Shown here one piece after another: positions 25,000 through 32,768 of a stretch of 35,073 nucleotides of DNA. Within the stretch, counting starts at the first letter, position 1. The number at the start of each line of letters is the position of its first letter. The stretch lies in the NCBI GenBank assembly GCA_905478925.1, contig CAJQKQ010000061.1:1-35073 (forward strand). The letters run 5' to 3'. Under the pieces are notes generated by a model. That model saw only the letters and a program-made list of their open reading frames with translations, made no database searches and was not told where the DNA came from. The position numbers and the translations under genes were made by a program. This stretch comes from an uncultured Verrucomicrobiales bacterium (GTDB lineage: Bacteria; Verrucomicrobiota; Verrucomicrobiia; Verrucomicrobiales; Akkermansiaceae).

Positions 25000-25869
25000 T
25001 TATTCCATGTCCTTCGCCCCGGCGGCAGTCGTTTCGGTGCGGTTGGGAAACATTGCGTGGATCGCGGAAATAGGGACGCAATCCTTTACCACCATTTGGA
25101 GAGACTGGCCGGGATTTTCACCCTTGGGGGCCTTGTAGTAGATGGACTGGGTGGAGCGGACCATGCCGACGACTTTACCTTTTCCATTCAGGACAGGTGC
25201 TCCGGAAGAACCTTTGGCATAGTCTGCGGTGATCGACATCTGGATGTATCCCGGATCTTTGGGGTTTTGCGGTCTCTTATGATAGCGGGAAACATGGCCG
25301 AAGGTATGGGTGAAGAATCGTCCGTTGGGGTGGCTGACCACTTCGACTTGTTCCCCGACTGGCGCGGTGTCTCCGATCGGAAGCGGCTTCAGTCCTTTGG
25401 CATCGACCCGGAAGATAGCGATGTCATTCGCTGGATCTGCCGCGAGGATTTCCGTGACGCGGTGGGTCTTTCCGTCGATCCCGCAGACTCCGATCGCGCC
25501 TTCCTTGGTATCCTTGAAAACATGGTGGTTCGTGATCATGATCCCGTCGGAAGACAGAGCCCAGGCGCTCGCTTTTCCGGAGGGGTGCCATTTGTCGCAC
25601 TTCCCGCAGAGATTGACCGAGCCAATGAGATACACCGAGGCGTCCGGGTTGTCATGAGTTGCTACGTCAGGGAGTTCCAAATCAAGTTTCAGGGGAGCGT
25701 CGCCGACTGCCTTGTAGATATCTCCGACGGTCGGTCCCGAGTCATCACCCGCGTATGCTTCCAGCTCTTTGTGGAATCCGCGGAGCAGTTCCAAGTCATC
25801 GATGACCGTAGGAGCGCCGTGTGAAACTGTGGCGAAGAACAGGGAGCAGAATGTGATGGAGCGAATCAT
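25000..25869 (-). CDS. Secreted trypsin-like serine protease
   Basis: A 289-aa protease with a signal peptide from ATG 25869 (cleavage near SHGAP). The frame is open far upstream but that part overlaps the end of the ABC-F gene and is spurious. The chymotrypsin-fold triad is visible: His116 in TNHHVF, Asp149 in NDIAIF and Ser222 in GSSGAPV. No PDZ domain follows, so it is a minimal protease rather than DegP/HtrA. A Cys88-x-x-Cys91 pair lies just before the catalytic core. It is probably periplasmic; its clients are unknown. The 155 bases between its stop and the cyclase start contain nothing obvious. Confidence 0.85.
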   Translation of the reverse strand: MIRSITFCSLFFATVSHGAPTVIDDLELLRGFHKELEAYAGDDSGPTVGDIYKAVGDAPLKLDLELPDVATHDNPDASVYLIGSVNLCGKCDKWHPSGKASAWALSSDGIMITNHHVFKDTKEGAIGVCGIDGKTHRVTEILAADPANDIAIFRVDAKGLKPLPIGDTAPVGEQVEVVSHPNGRFFTHTFGHVSRYHKRPQNPKDPGYIQMSITADYAKGSSGAPVLNGKGKVVGMVRSTQSIYYKAPKGENPGQSLQMVVKDCVPISAIHAMFPNRTETTAAGAKDME

Positions 25870-25927
25870 AGGTCTGGGAGATTTCGTTTGGTCGCCTTCG
25901 CACGTCGCAGTGCAATTGTTCGATGCG

Positions 25928-27565
25928 TCAGGAAGCGGTGACGGCTCCACGGTCGTCGCTGAGTCCGGATTTCTCAATAAAGTAGTCGTAGCCGCCGGTA
26001 TAGCGTTTGACGACGGCTCCGTTCTCAGGGTCTTTCTCGTTGCGGGTGACGTGCAGGGTGGTTTCCGCGAGGGTGCGGATGAAGTGCACATCGTGGGAAA
26101 TGAAAACCAGGGTGCCTTCGTATGATTTTAGCGCGTTCACCAACGAATCGATGGAGAGGATGTCGAGGTGGGTCGTCGGCTCGTCCATGAGTAGGAGGTT
26201 CGGCGGGTCGACGAGAAATTTCACAAGGTTGAGCCGTGATTTTTCCCCTCCGGAGAGGACTCCACAGCGTTTCTCCACATCCGCGCGGCGGAAGAGAAAG
26301 GTGCCGAGGATGGCGCGGGCATCCTCTTCGCGGAGGGTGGTGCAGGCACCCATGACCTCGTCGAGGACGGTGTTGTATTCGTTCAGCGCCTCGGCGCGGT
26401 GCTGGGAGTAGTAACCGATCTTGGTGAGGTAGCCGGTTTCCTTCTTCCCTGCGTCGATCTCCAGTTCGCCGGAGAGCAGTTTGAGGAGAGTCGTCTTGCC
26501 GGCTCCGTTGGGACCCACGAGCACGATCTTATCGCCGCGCTCAATGGTGAGGTCGAGATCCTTGTAGATACGTTTGCCCGGGTAGGACTGGCCGACCTTG
26601 TCCAACTCGATGAGCTTCTGATTCGAGCGCGGCGGCTGGGGGAAGGAGAATTTGAACGGCTTGCGCGGAGTGCGGGGTTTATCGATTTTATCGATCTTAT
26701 CGACGAGCTTGATCCGCGATTGCACCTGGGCCGCTTTGGAACCGACCTGGCGGAAACGCTCGATGAACTCCATGTGTGCCTCGATCTCCTTGTTCTGGTT
26801 GCGGTAGGACTGAACCTTGCGCTCATAGACCTTTTCCCGCTCTTCTAGGTATTTCGAGTAGTTTCCAGTGTAGGAAATGAGCTGCATCGCATCCGGATCG
26901 ATCTCGACCACCGTCTCGATCATGGTGTCCATGAAATCCCGGTCGTGGGAGATCATGAGGATGGCGCCCGAGTAGTTGAGCAGGTAGCGCTGGAGCCAAA
27001 GCAGGGAGATGAGGTCGAGGTGGTTGGTCGGCTCATCGAGCATCAGCAGATCCGGCTCCATGACGAGGAGTTGAGCGAGGTGGGCACGCATGACCCAGCC
27101 ACCGGAGTATTCGCGAGCCGGTTTCTGGAAGTCTTCCTGCTTGAATCCGAGTCCGGCGAGGATCTTCTTCGCCTTGGGCTCGAGCTGGTAGCCGTTGAGT
27201 GCGGTGAACTGATCCTGAGCCTTGCCGAATTCCTCCGAGGAAAGATCGCCCGATGCCTCACCCTCGCGAATGGTGCGCAGAAGCCCGATCATTTCCGGTG
27301 TGATTCCCATCGCGATCTCGATGATGGTTTCATCCGTCGGCTCGCCCGCTTCCTGGGGGAGATAGCCGGTGATCGCATATTCGTCGCGGTCGATGGTGCC
27401 TTCATCTGGCTGATCCTCATCCAGGATCATGCGGAAAAGCGTGGATTTCCCGGCGCCGTTGGGGCCGACCAGGGCGACACGCTCGCCCCAGTTGATCGAC
27501 ATATCCGCCTCGCGCAGCAAAGTCCTACCGCCGAGGGTCTTGGTCAGTTTCTTGATCGTTAGCAC
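25928..27565 (-). CDS. ABC-F family ATPase (ribosome-associated)
   Basis: A 545-aa soluble protein with two ABC ATPase domains and no membrane segments. Walker A motifs are GPNGAGKS (34-41) and GPNGAGKT (351-358). The signature loops are EYSGGW (152-157) and VLSGGEKSRL, and the Walker B segments LLMLDEPTNHLD and LLMDEPTTHLD. The linker (about 238-310) between them is rich in charged helix, as in the P-site tRNA-interacting motif of ABC-F proteins. Members such as EttA, Uup and YbiT act on the ribosome; the exact subgroup is not clear. It is 59 bases upstream of the protease gene on the same strand. Confidence 0.94.
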   Translation of the reverse strand: MLTIKKLTKTLGGRTLLREADMSINWGERVALVGPNGAGKSTLFRMILDEDQPDEGTIDRDEYAITGYLPQEAGEPTDETIIEIAMGITPEMIGLLRTIREGEASGDLSSEEFGKAQDQFTALNGYQLEPKAKKILAGLGFKQEDFQKPAREYSGGWVMRAHLAQLLVMEPDLLMLDEPTNHLDLISLLWLQRYLLNYSGAILMISHDRDFMDTMIETVVEIDPDAMQLISYTGNYSKYLEEREKVYERKVQSYRNQNKEIEAHMEFIERFRQVGSKAAQVQSRIKLVDKIDKIDKPRTPRKPFKFSFPQPPRSNQKLIELDKVGQSYPGKRIYKDLDLTIERGDKIVLVGPNGAGKTTLLKLLSGELEIDAGKKETGYLTKIGYYSQHRAEALNEYNTVLDEVMGACTTLREEDARAILGTFLFRRADVEKRCGVLSGGEKSRLNLVKFLVDPPNLLLMDEPTTHLDILSIDSLVNALKSYEGTLVFISHDVHFIRTLAETTLHVTRNEKDPENGAVVKRYTGGYDYFIEKSGLSDDRGAVTAS

Positions 27566-27706
27566 GGGGACTGACTAATGCGAACCTGCGGGGATTTCAA
27601 GGATAAGCGACCAGCTGGCCTCCGTGCGGGAAAAAAAACCGAAGATTCTCTTGCATTGAATCTCGCTACGTCCTATTTCCTGCCCCACCCAAACCAGAAA
27701 GGCAAA

Positions 27707-27791
<85 letters not shown>

Positions 27792-27823
27792 CTTTCTATT
27801 ATGGTTTGGTTTACAGTGAGTTA

Positions 27824-27848
27824 GGGAGTCTTTCGAGGCTCCCTTTTT
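27824..27848 (+). terminator. Intrinsic terminator after tRNA-Leu
   Basis: An 8-bp stem GGGAGTCT/AGGCTCCC (27824-27831 with 27836-27843, one G-T pair) closed by a TTCG tetraloop and followed by TTTTT. It ends the tRNA transcript 33 bases past the tRNA. Confidence 0.88.
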
Positions 27849-28100
27849 CGTGCCTATGAAGTGGTCGCTTCTCGAGTACTGGGGGGGGCGAAACGGGACG
27901 TAAAGATACCTGGGAACTGACTTGGAGGAGACCCGTGGAATCCATTTGCTGCCCGTATTGCCTGATTTATGATTGGTAGGATGGCCGTTCTGGTGAAAGG
28001 AGATCTTCCTAAATCAACGCCATGACACGCAAACAAGTTCTCGATTTATCGACGTATACAGGTTCTAGAATCTCGACTAACCCTACCACGAAAGCCTGAT

Positions 28101-28381
28101 GGATCCGCAGCGACGGTAAGGAGGGTGTTGTCCTCAAGCGGATCGACGCGCCCTTCAGCGCAGGCCGCCCCAACTCCGGTGGCAGCCAGCTCAAATTCAA
28201 GTTCGTCGAGACCGCGTCGTTGGTCGTCACCGGGATCAACCGGGCGAGGAGTATAAAGCTCGGGCACTACGGCACAGGGAAGGGGGCACAGACCCTACAA
28301 CCCGCAGGTACCCCCCTTTCTCCCCTCTGCTATCTCCTCAACAACGTCCTCAAGGACACCCTGCAAAAAGCAAATTCCTAG
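28101..28381 (+). pseudogene. Decayed C-terminal fragment of an ATP-dependent DNA ligase
   Basis: The frame after an in-frame TGA at 28098 reads KEGVVLKRIDAPFSAGRPNS, then GGSQLKFKFVETASLVVTGI and a few more residues. EGVVLKR is the ligase motif IV region and QLKFKF the motif V lysines of ATP-dependent ligases. After about 28262 the sequence stops resembling a ligase and ends at TAG 28381. There is no start, no motif I (KxDG) and no OB-fold. It lies between tRNA-Leu and the metal transporter in a gene-free stretch (27849-28418), so it is probably a relic of transferred DNA. The rest of that stretch shows nothing I can identify. Confidence 0.6.
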
Positions 28382-28418
28382 CAGCTTGATTCGTTGGAAA
28401 ATATCGCAGTAACGGCTA

Positions 28419-29360
28419 TTACCGTAGGGGACTTTGCGTCGTGCTTTCAGGAATACGGTTCTCCTTGCCTCTAGCTCTCAGGAACTGAGCTACAAGTCCT
28501 TCATGCGGGGCGAAGATCCATGCCAGCGTGAACAGCAAACCAGCCGCGAATGCCATCATGCCTGAGCTGGTGGTGTCACTGACGCCGAACAGTGGCGGGA
28601 TGCGGATGGCCATGAAATGGCCTATCCATGACGAGGCGGCACCTACAGCTGCCGCGATGAAAAGCATAGGGATCAGTCTGCGGGTGATGAGCAGCGCGGT
28701 GGCAGCGGGGACGATGAGCATGGCGATGACGATGATGCTTCCCACGGACTCGAAGGCGGCGACGGTGGTGACGGCGACCATGGTCATGAGCAGGTAGTGG
28801 ATGAACCCCGAGGAGAATCCCAAGGTATCCGCGAGCGCGGGATCGAACGAACTCAGGCGCAGCTCTTTAAAAAGCAGAATCACGATGGCTAGATTCACGA
28901 GCAGTGTCGCCCCGTTCACGGCGGCGGCACGAGGTAGCTCGAAGGGGCCGAAGCTCACCATGTCTAACGGTGTCAGCTCGATGGCACCGTAGAGGACACA
29001 ACCGGGATCGAGATCAACGTGATCGGCGGCGCGCACAATCAGGATGAGGCCGATGGCGAAGAGTGTGGTGAATACAATTCCCATCGCCGCGCCCCTGTCA
29101 ACTTGTCCGAATCTACTAATCCACTGGGTGAACAGGGCGGTGAGGATGCCGACTACGGCGGCTCCGATAAACATCGGGAAGCTATCGCGCGCGCCGGTGG
29201 CGAAAAATGCGATTGCGAGGCCGGGCAGTACCGCGTGACTGATGGCGTCACCCATCATGCTCATTTTGCGAAGCACGAGAAAAGATCCTGGGATCGCGCA
29301 GGAAATAGCACAGAGCATCCCGGTGACGGCGATCCAGGTATCGAATATTGTCCAGGACAT
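28419..29360 (-). CDS. Metal ABC transporter permease (TroD/MntD/ZnuB type)
   Basis: A 313-aa integral membrane protein with about eight or nine hydrophobic segments, of the ABC-3 permease family. SFLVLRKMSMMGDAISHAVLPG is the conserved coupling and early membrane block, and FESVGSIIVIAMLIVPAATA the conserved late block. It forms the channel with the neighbouring permease and takes up Mn, Zn or Fe delivered by the periplasmic binding protein. It is the last gene of the transporter cluster, 25 bases after the fused permease. The short tail past the last membrane segment carries no extra domain. Confidence 0.93.
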   Translation of the reverse strand: MSWTIFDTWIAVTGMLCAISCAIPGSFLVLRKMSMMGDAISHAVLPGLAIAFFATGARDSFPMFIGAAVVGILTALFTQWISRFGQVDRGAAMGIVFTTLFAIGLILIVRAADHVDLDPGCVLYGAIELTPLDMVSFGPFELPRAAAVNGATLLVNLAIVILLFKELRLSSFDPALADTLGFSSGFIHYLLMTMVAVTTVAAFESVGSIIVIAMLIVPAATALLITRRLIPMLFIAAAVGAASSWIGHFMAIRIPPLFGVSDTTSSGMMAFAAGLLFTLAWIFAPHEGLVAQFLRARGKENRIPESTTQSPLR

Positions 29361-29385
29361 GGTGATTTGAGTTGGAATTTAAAGT

Positions 29386-30696
29386 TTAGATCCTGTGAGG
29401 GCTTTGTGGGATGCCGATTTCGGGTCCCAGTTCTTGTTCGAGTTTGCGGACGATCTCGGCTCCGAGGATGTGCTCGACCATGTCCGCATCGCGATCGACG
29501 TGGCTGGCGGCGACATCCGCGTGTCGGATCAGGTAGAGTTCCCACAAGCGGTGGTTGCGGGTGATGCGGGCGGCTTCGCCGAAGCCGGATTCTGAAAGCA
29601 GGACGGTATCCGGCGCGGATGGTTCGAGGTGATCCTCGGCGAATGCCCTGGCCATGAATCGGCCGAACTCGCGTGGCGACCAAGTCCGGTGCGCGAACAG
29701 TGAGGCGCGGCTCACCGGAACATTGGTAATGGGGCCTGGTTGCTTTTCCAGAATCTCGAATGCGGCACGCAGCAGGTGCTGGCGACCGACGCGGCGCTTG
29801 AGCCTTGCCTGATCCCGAAGGCGCGGGACTACTCCTCTGGCCGTTCCGAAGAACATGCTGATCAGGAAGATCGAGGCGGCGACAACCACGATGATCGCGC
29901 CTGCCGGCATGTTGCTGAAAATCCCGCTAAAGGCCGCACCGAGCCAGCCGCTAAGGGCGCCGATCAAAGCCGAGAGTAGTAGCATGTAGTCGAGCCGGTG
30001 TGTCCAGAAACGGGCGGCGGTGGCCGGAATGATGAGGAATGCGATGATAAGGATCAGGCCGACAGCTTGAAGGCCTATGACCGTGACTGCGGTGACCAGT
30101 GCGAGCATCACCACGTCTAACAGAACAACTGGCCAGCCTTGGGAGCTTGCGTAGCCGTCATCGAAGCAGATCAGGGTGAATTCCTTTTTTAAAAGGATGG
30201 CCACGATGCTCGTGACAAGCGCCACGCCACCGATCAGCAGCGCGTCTTGGAATACCATGGAGGCGGTTTTTCCGTAGATGAAAGATTCCAGCCCGGCTGC
30301 ATTCGCGCCGGGCATTTTCTGAACCATGCCAAGCACCGCGACCCCGAGACCGAAGAATACGCTAAGGACGAATCCCATGGCGGCGTCATCACGCAACCGG
30401 GTGGTGGAGCGGATTGCGAGCATAGTTAGCAAGCCCACGATTCCTGAAATGGCAGCTCCAAGAAGCAGCCCTGGAAGCCATTTTCCCGAAAAGCCCATCA
30501 GGGTCATCAGTATGAAAGCAATACCGATGCCGGGCAAGGTGGCGTGGGAAAGCACATCGCCCATGAGCGAGCGTTTCCGCAGGAGCAGGAAGGCGCCGAT
30601 GATGCCTGATGATACGCCGAGAAGCATCACGCTAATGACGACGACGCGGGTGTTGTGATCCTTGAGGAAAAGGACGTCGGTGATGGTTTCCAGCAT
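29386..30696 (-). CDS. Metal ABC transporter permease with C-terminal DtxR/MntR-like domain
   Basis: A 436-aa fusion. Residues 1-290 are an ABC-3 permease (LLLRKRSLMGDVLSHATLPG at 37-56; AVGLILIIAFLIIPATAARF at 211-230). After the last membrane segment a cytoplasmic tail begins at about 291: a winged-helix-like part (about 300-375), then a stretch like the DtxR/MntR metal-binding dimerisation domain (376-425). Candidate metal ligands keep the repressor spacing: His382, Glu386, His399 and the D-x-x-E-H set Asp405, Glu408, His409. The tail may sense cytoplasmic metal and gate transport, or may bind DNA at the membrane; both are inference. It starts 13 bases after the ATPase gene. Confidence 0.9.
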   Translation of the reverse strand: MLETITDVLFLKDHNTRVVVISVMLLGVSSGIIGAFLLLRKRSLMGDVLSHATLPGIGIAFILMTLMGFSGKWLPGLLLGAAISGIVGLLTMLAIRSTTRLRDDAAMGFVLSVFFGLGVAVLGMVQKMPGANAAGLESFIYGKTASMVFQDALLIGGVALVTSIVAILLKKEFTLICFDDGYASSQGWPVVLLDVVMLALVTAVTVIGLQAVGLILIIAFLIIPATAARFWTHRLDYMLLLSALIGALSGWLGAAFSGIFSNMPAGAIIVVVAASIFLISMFFGTARGVVPRLRDQARLKRRVGRQHLLRAAFEILEKQPGPITNVPVSRASLFAHRTWSPREFGRFMARAFAEDHLEPSAPDTVLLSESGFGEAARITRNHRLWELYLIRHADVAASHVDRDADMVEHILGAEIVRKLEQELGPEIGIPQSPHRI

Positions 30697-30709
30697 CGGG
30701 GTAGGGAGT

Positions 30710-31522
30710 TTAGCTTTGGGCGAGTGCGAGCGAGGCGCTGTCGAGTAGATCGAGCTTGCCGCCGTAGGTTTTGTGAAGGTTCTCTCGGGTGAAAACCTCC
30801 TTGGTAGGCCCGGCGGCGACCACCCGCATGTTGAGCAGGATTAGCCAATCGAAGTATTTGGAAACGGTGGCGAGATCGTGGTGAACGACGATGCAAGTTT
30901 TTCCCTGAGAGCGGAGGTCCTTGAGTAGCTCGACGATTGCCTGCTCGGTGGCGGCATCGACCGCGGCGAAGGGCTCGTCCATGAAGTAAAGCTGTGCGTC
31001 CTGAACAAGAGCGCGGGCGAGGAATACCCGCTGTTGCTGGCCACCGGAAAGCTGGCTGATCTGCCTGTCGGCGTACTCACCGATTCCGACTTGCTCCATC
31101 GCCTTGCGGGCTTTGGCGCGTTCCTTTTTCCCAACTTTTTTAAACCAGCCAAGGCGGCGGTAAGTGCCCATCGCGACGACATCCAACGCGCTGATCGGAA
31201 AGTCCCAATCCACACTCTCTCGCTGTGGAACGTAGCCGACGAGGTGACGCTGCTTCTGATAGGGTTGCCCGTAAACGTTGATCAGTCCGGAGGTTTTGGG
31301 GATCAGTTCTAGGCAGGCTTTGAGCAGTGTGCTTTTGCCAGCTCCATTCGGGCCGACGATGCCGACGAGGCTTCCCTCGGGGATATTGAGATCGATGTCC
31401 CAGATGACAGGCTTGCGGTGGTAGGCGACGGTGAGATCGTGGATGGAAAGCGGGGAATCCTTCGGGTGCTCGGGAAGATGTGCCGAGGCGACGGGTTTCG
31501 CGTGAGCGGAGATGAGTGGCAC
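30710..31522 (-). CDS. Metal ABC transporter ATPase (TroB/MntB/ZnuC type)
   Basis: A 270-aa ABC ATPase: Walker A GPNGAGKST, Q-loop VPQRESVDWDFP, signature LSGGQQQRVFLARAL, Walker B LYFMDEPFAAVD and the switch histidine in VVHHDL. VPQRESVDWDFP is characteristic of the manganese/zinc/iron-chelate group. It powers the two permeases encoded downstream and is separated from the binding-protein gene by 104 bases that include a terminator-like hairpin. Confidence 0.94.
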   Translation of the reverse strand: MPLISAHAKPVASAHLPEHPKDSPLSIHDLTVAYHRKPVIWDIDLNIPEGSLVGIVGPNGAGKSTLLKACLELIPKTSGLINVYGQPYQKQRHLVGYVPQRESVDWDFPISALDVVAMGTYRRLGWFKKVGKKERAKARKAMEQVGIGEYADRQISQLSGGQQQRVFLARALVQDAQLYFMDEPFAAVDAATEQAIVELLKDLRSQGKTCIVVHHDLATVSKYFDWLILLNMRVVAAGPTKEVFTRENLHKTYGGKLDLLDSASLALAQS

Positions 31523-31560
31523 TTGAATATTGGTGGAAAGTGTTAGAAAAAGAGAGCGCG

Positions 31561-31607
31561 AAAGAGAAAAGGAAAACCGCCCCCGGCCACGTTGCGGGCC
31601 GGGACGG
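31561..31607 (-). terminator. Terminator-like hairpin between binding protein and ATPase genes
   Basis: On the minus strand a GC-rich stem (31597-31603 with 31582-31588, extended by 31605-31607 with 31577-31579) closes an 8-base loop and is followed by TTTTCCTTTTCTCTTT. It sits 20 bases past the binding-protein stop. Partial termination here would make the binding protein in excess of the transporter, a common arrangement. Confidence 0.6.
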
Positions 31608-31626
31608 CATTTCCGGAATGCAATGG

Positions 31627-32640
31627 TTACTCGGAGAGTTTCCCATTGAGGCCTTTTGCAGGAGCCTCGCCGCCAAGAGCGCGGACGATGGTGGTGATGT
31701 TGTGATCAAGCATGCCGAGATAAGTGCCTTCGTAGCTGCCGGTCTCGCCCATCGCATCGGAGAAAAGTTCACCGCCGATTTTTACGTCGTGGCCTTTTGC
31801 TTTCGCTCCTTCGATGAGAGCACGGACGTTTTTCTGGGAGACCGATGTCTCGACGAAAACCGCCGGGATGTTGCGCTCGACGAGGAAATCCACCAGGTCG
31901 TTGATGTCCTTGAGACCAGCTTCCGACTCGGTGCTGATGCCTTGGATGCCGCGGACTTCCATGTTGTAGGCACGGCCCATGTAGTTGAAGGCATCGTGCG
32001 CGGTGACAAGAACTCGGCTGTTCTCCGGGATGGTGGCAAACGCTTTTTTCCCATACTCATGGAGCTCGCTCAGCTTGGCCGAGTATTGCTTGGTGTTCTT
32101 CGCATACTCTTCGGAATTTTCAGGATCGAATTTCTCAAGAGCCGCTCCAATCACCTCGGTCGCTTTCATCCAGCCGCTGACGTCCATCCAGACATGCGGA
32201 TCATAGTGCTCGGCCTCGTCGGACATGACGTATTTGCCATCGTCTAGCAGTGTTTCGGTAACGGCGGTCACCGGCTTGCCGGAGGTAGCCATACGGACGA
32301 GGATATCGCCCATTTTTCCTTCAAGGTTCAGCCCGCTGTAGAAAATGATGTCGGAGGCCTGGAGCAGCTTCACGTCGGAGGAAGTCGGCTTGTAAAGGTG
32401 GGGATCGACTCCTTCGCCGATGATCCCGCTCACATCCGCTTTGTCTCCGGCGACGTTCCGCACCACATCGGTGATCATGGCGACGGTGGCACCGGCCTTG
32501 TATGGATATTCCAATTGGGTGTGCCCGCTGTGGTCGTCATCCTTCTTACAGGAAGCGGTGAACAATGCGCCGGTCGCGGCGAGTAGGGCGAGGGTGGATT
32601 TTCCGTAGGAGATTCGGTTGTTTCGTGTGTTTGGTTTCAT
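31627..32640 (-). CDS. Metal-binding lipoprotein (cluster A-I substrate-binding protein, TroA-like)
   Basis: A 337-aa periplasmic solute-binding lipoprotein: signal with lipobox TASC (Cys31), a short His/Asp-rich patch (KKDDDHSGH), then the two-lobed TroA fold. Likely metal ligands are His81 (DPHLY), His149 (DPHVW), His215 (TAHDAFNY) and Asp312 (LDHN). The third ligand is His, as in TroA and ZnuA, rather than the Glu of PsaA/MntC, so zinc or mixed Zn/Mn binding is possible even though the neighbouring regulator is MntR-like. It is the first transporter gene; the ATPase and permeases follow. Confidence 0.93.
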   Translation of the reverse strand: MKPNTRNNRISYGKSTLALLAATGALFTASCKKDDDHSGHTQLEYPYKAGATVAMITDVVRNVAGDKADVSGIIGEGVDPHLYKPTSSDVKLLQASDIIFYSGLNLEGKMGDILVRMATSGKPVTAVTETLLDDGKYVMSDEAEHYDPHVWMDVSGWMKATEVIGAALEKFDPENSEEYAKNTKQYSAKLSELHEYGKKAFATIPENSRVLVTAHDAFNYMGRAYNMEVRGIQGISTESEAGLKDINDLVDFLVERNIPAVFVETSVSQKNVRALIEGAKAKGHDVKIGGELFSDAMGETGSYEGTYLGMLDHNITTIVRALGGEAPAKGLNGKLSE

Positions 32641-32738
32641 ATAATTGTGTCTGATGAGAATGTTTTGTCCTTCGCTTCTTCACTAGAATAACTGTGAGGA
32701 AGGTATGACTCTGAAGTGTTTTTAGAAAGTGATTCTGT

Positions 32739-32751
32739 TGTAGTGGCTACA
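32739..32751. promoter_or_regulatory. Candidate MntR/DtxR-type operator upstream of the transporter
   Basis: TGTAG-TGG-CTACA, a 5-3-5 inverted repeat about 100 bases upstream of the binding-protein start. The same half-sites occur at 34149-34166. The flanking CTACATTTGCGTCG also resembles CTACATTTCTTCG at the second site. Binding by the repressor encoded at 34230 is inferred. Confidence 0.5.
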
Positions 32752-32768
32752 TTTGCGTCGTGAAAAAA

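Noticed and set aside
28046..28267. Minus-strand frames opposite the ligase fragment
   Set aside because: The plus strand carries recognisable ligase motifs; the minus translations do not resemble anything.
28431..32764. Exact 11-mer TTTGCGTCGTG near the end of the last permease gene and again beside the operator at 32754
   Set aside because: One copy lies within coding sequence and the match is short; I could not separate it from chance, so it was not listed as a repeat.
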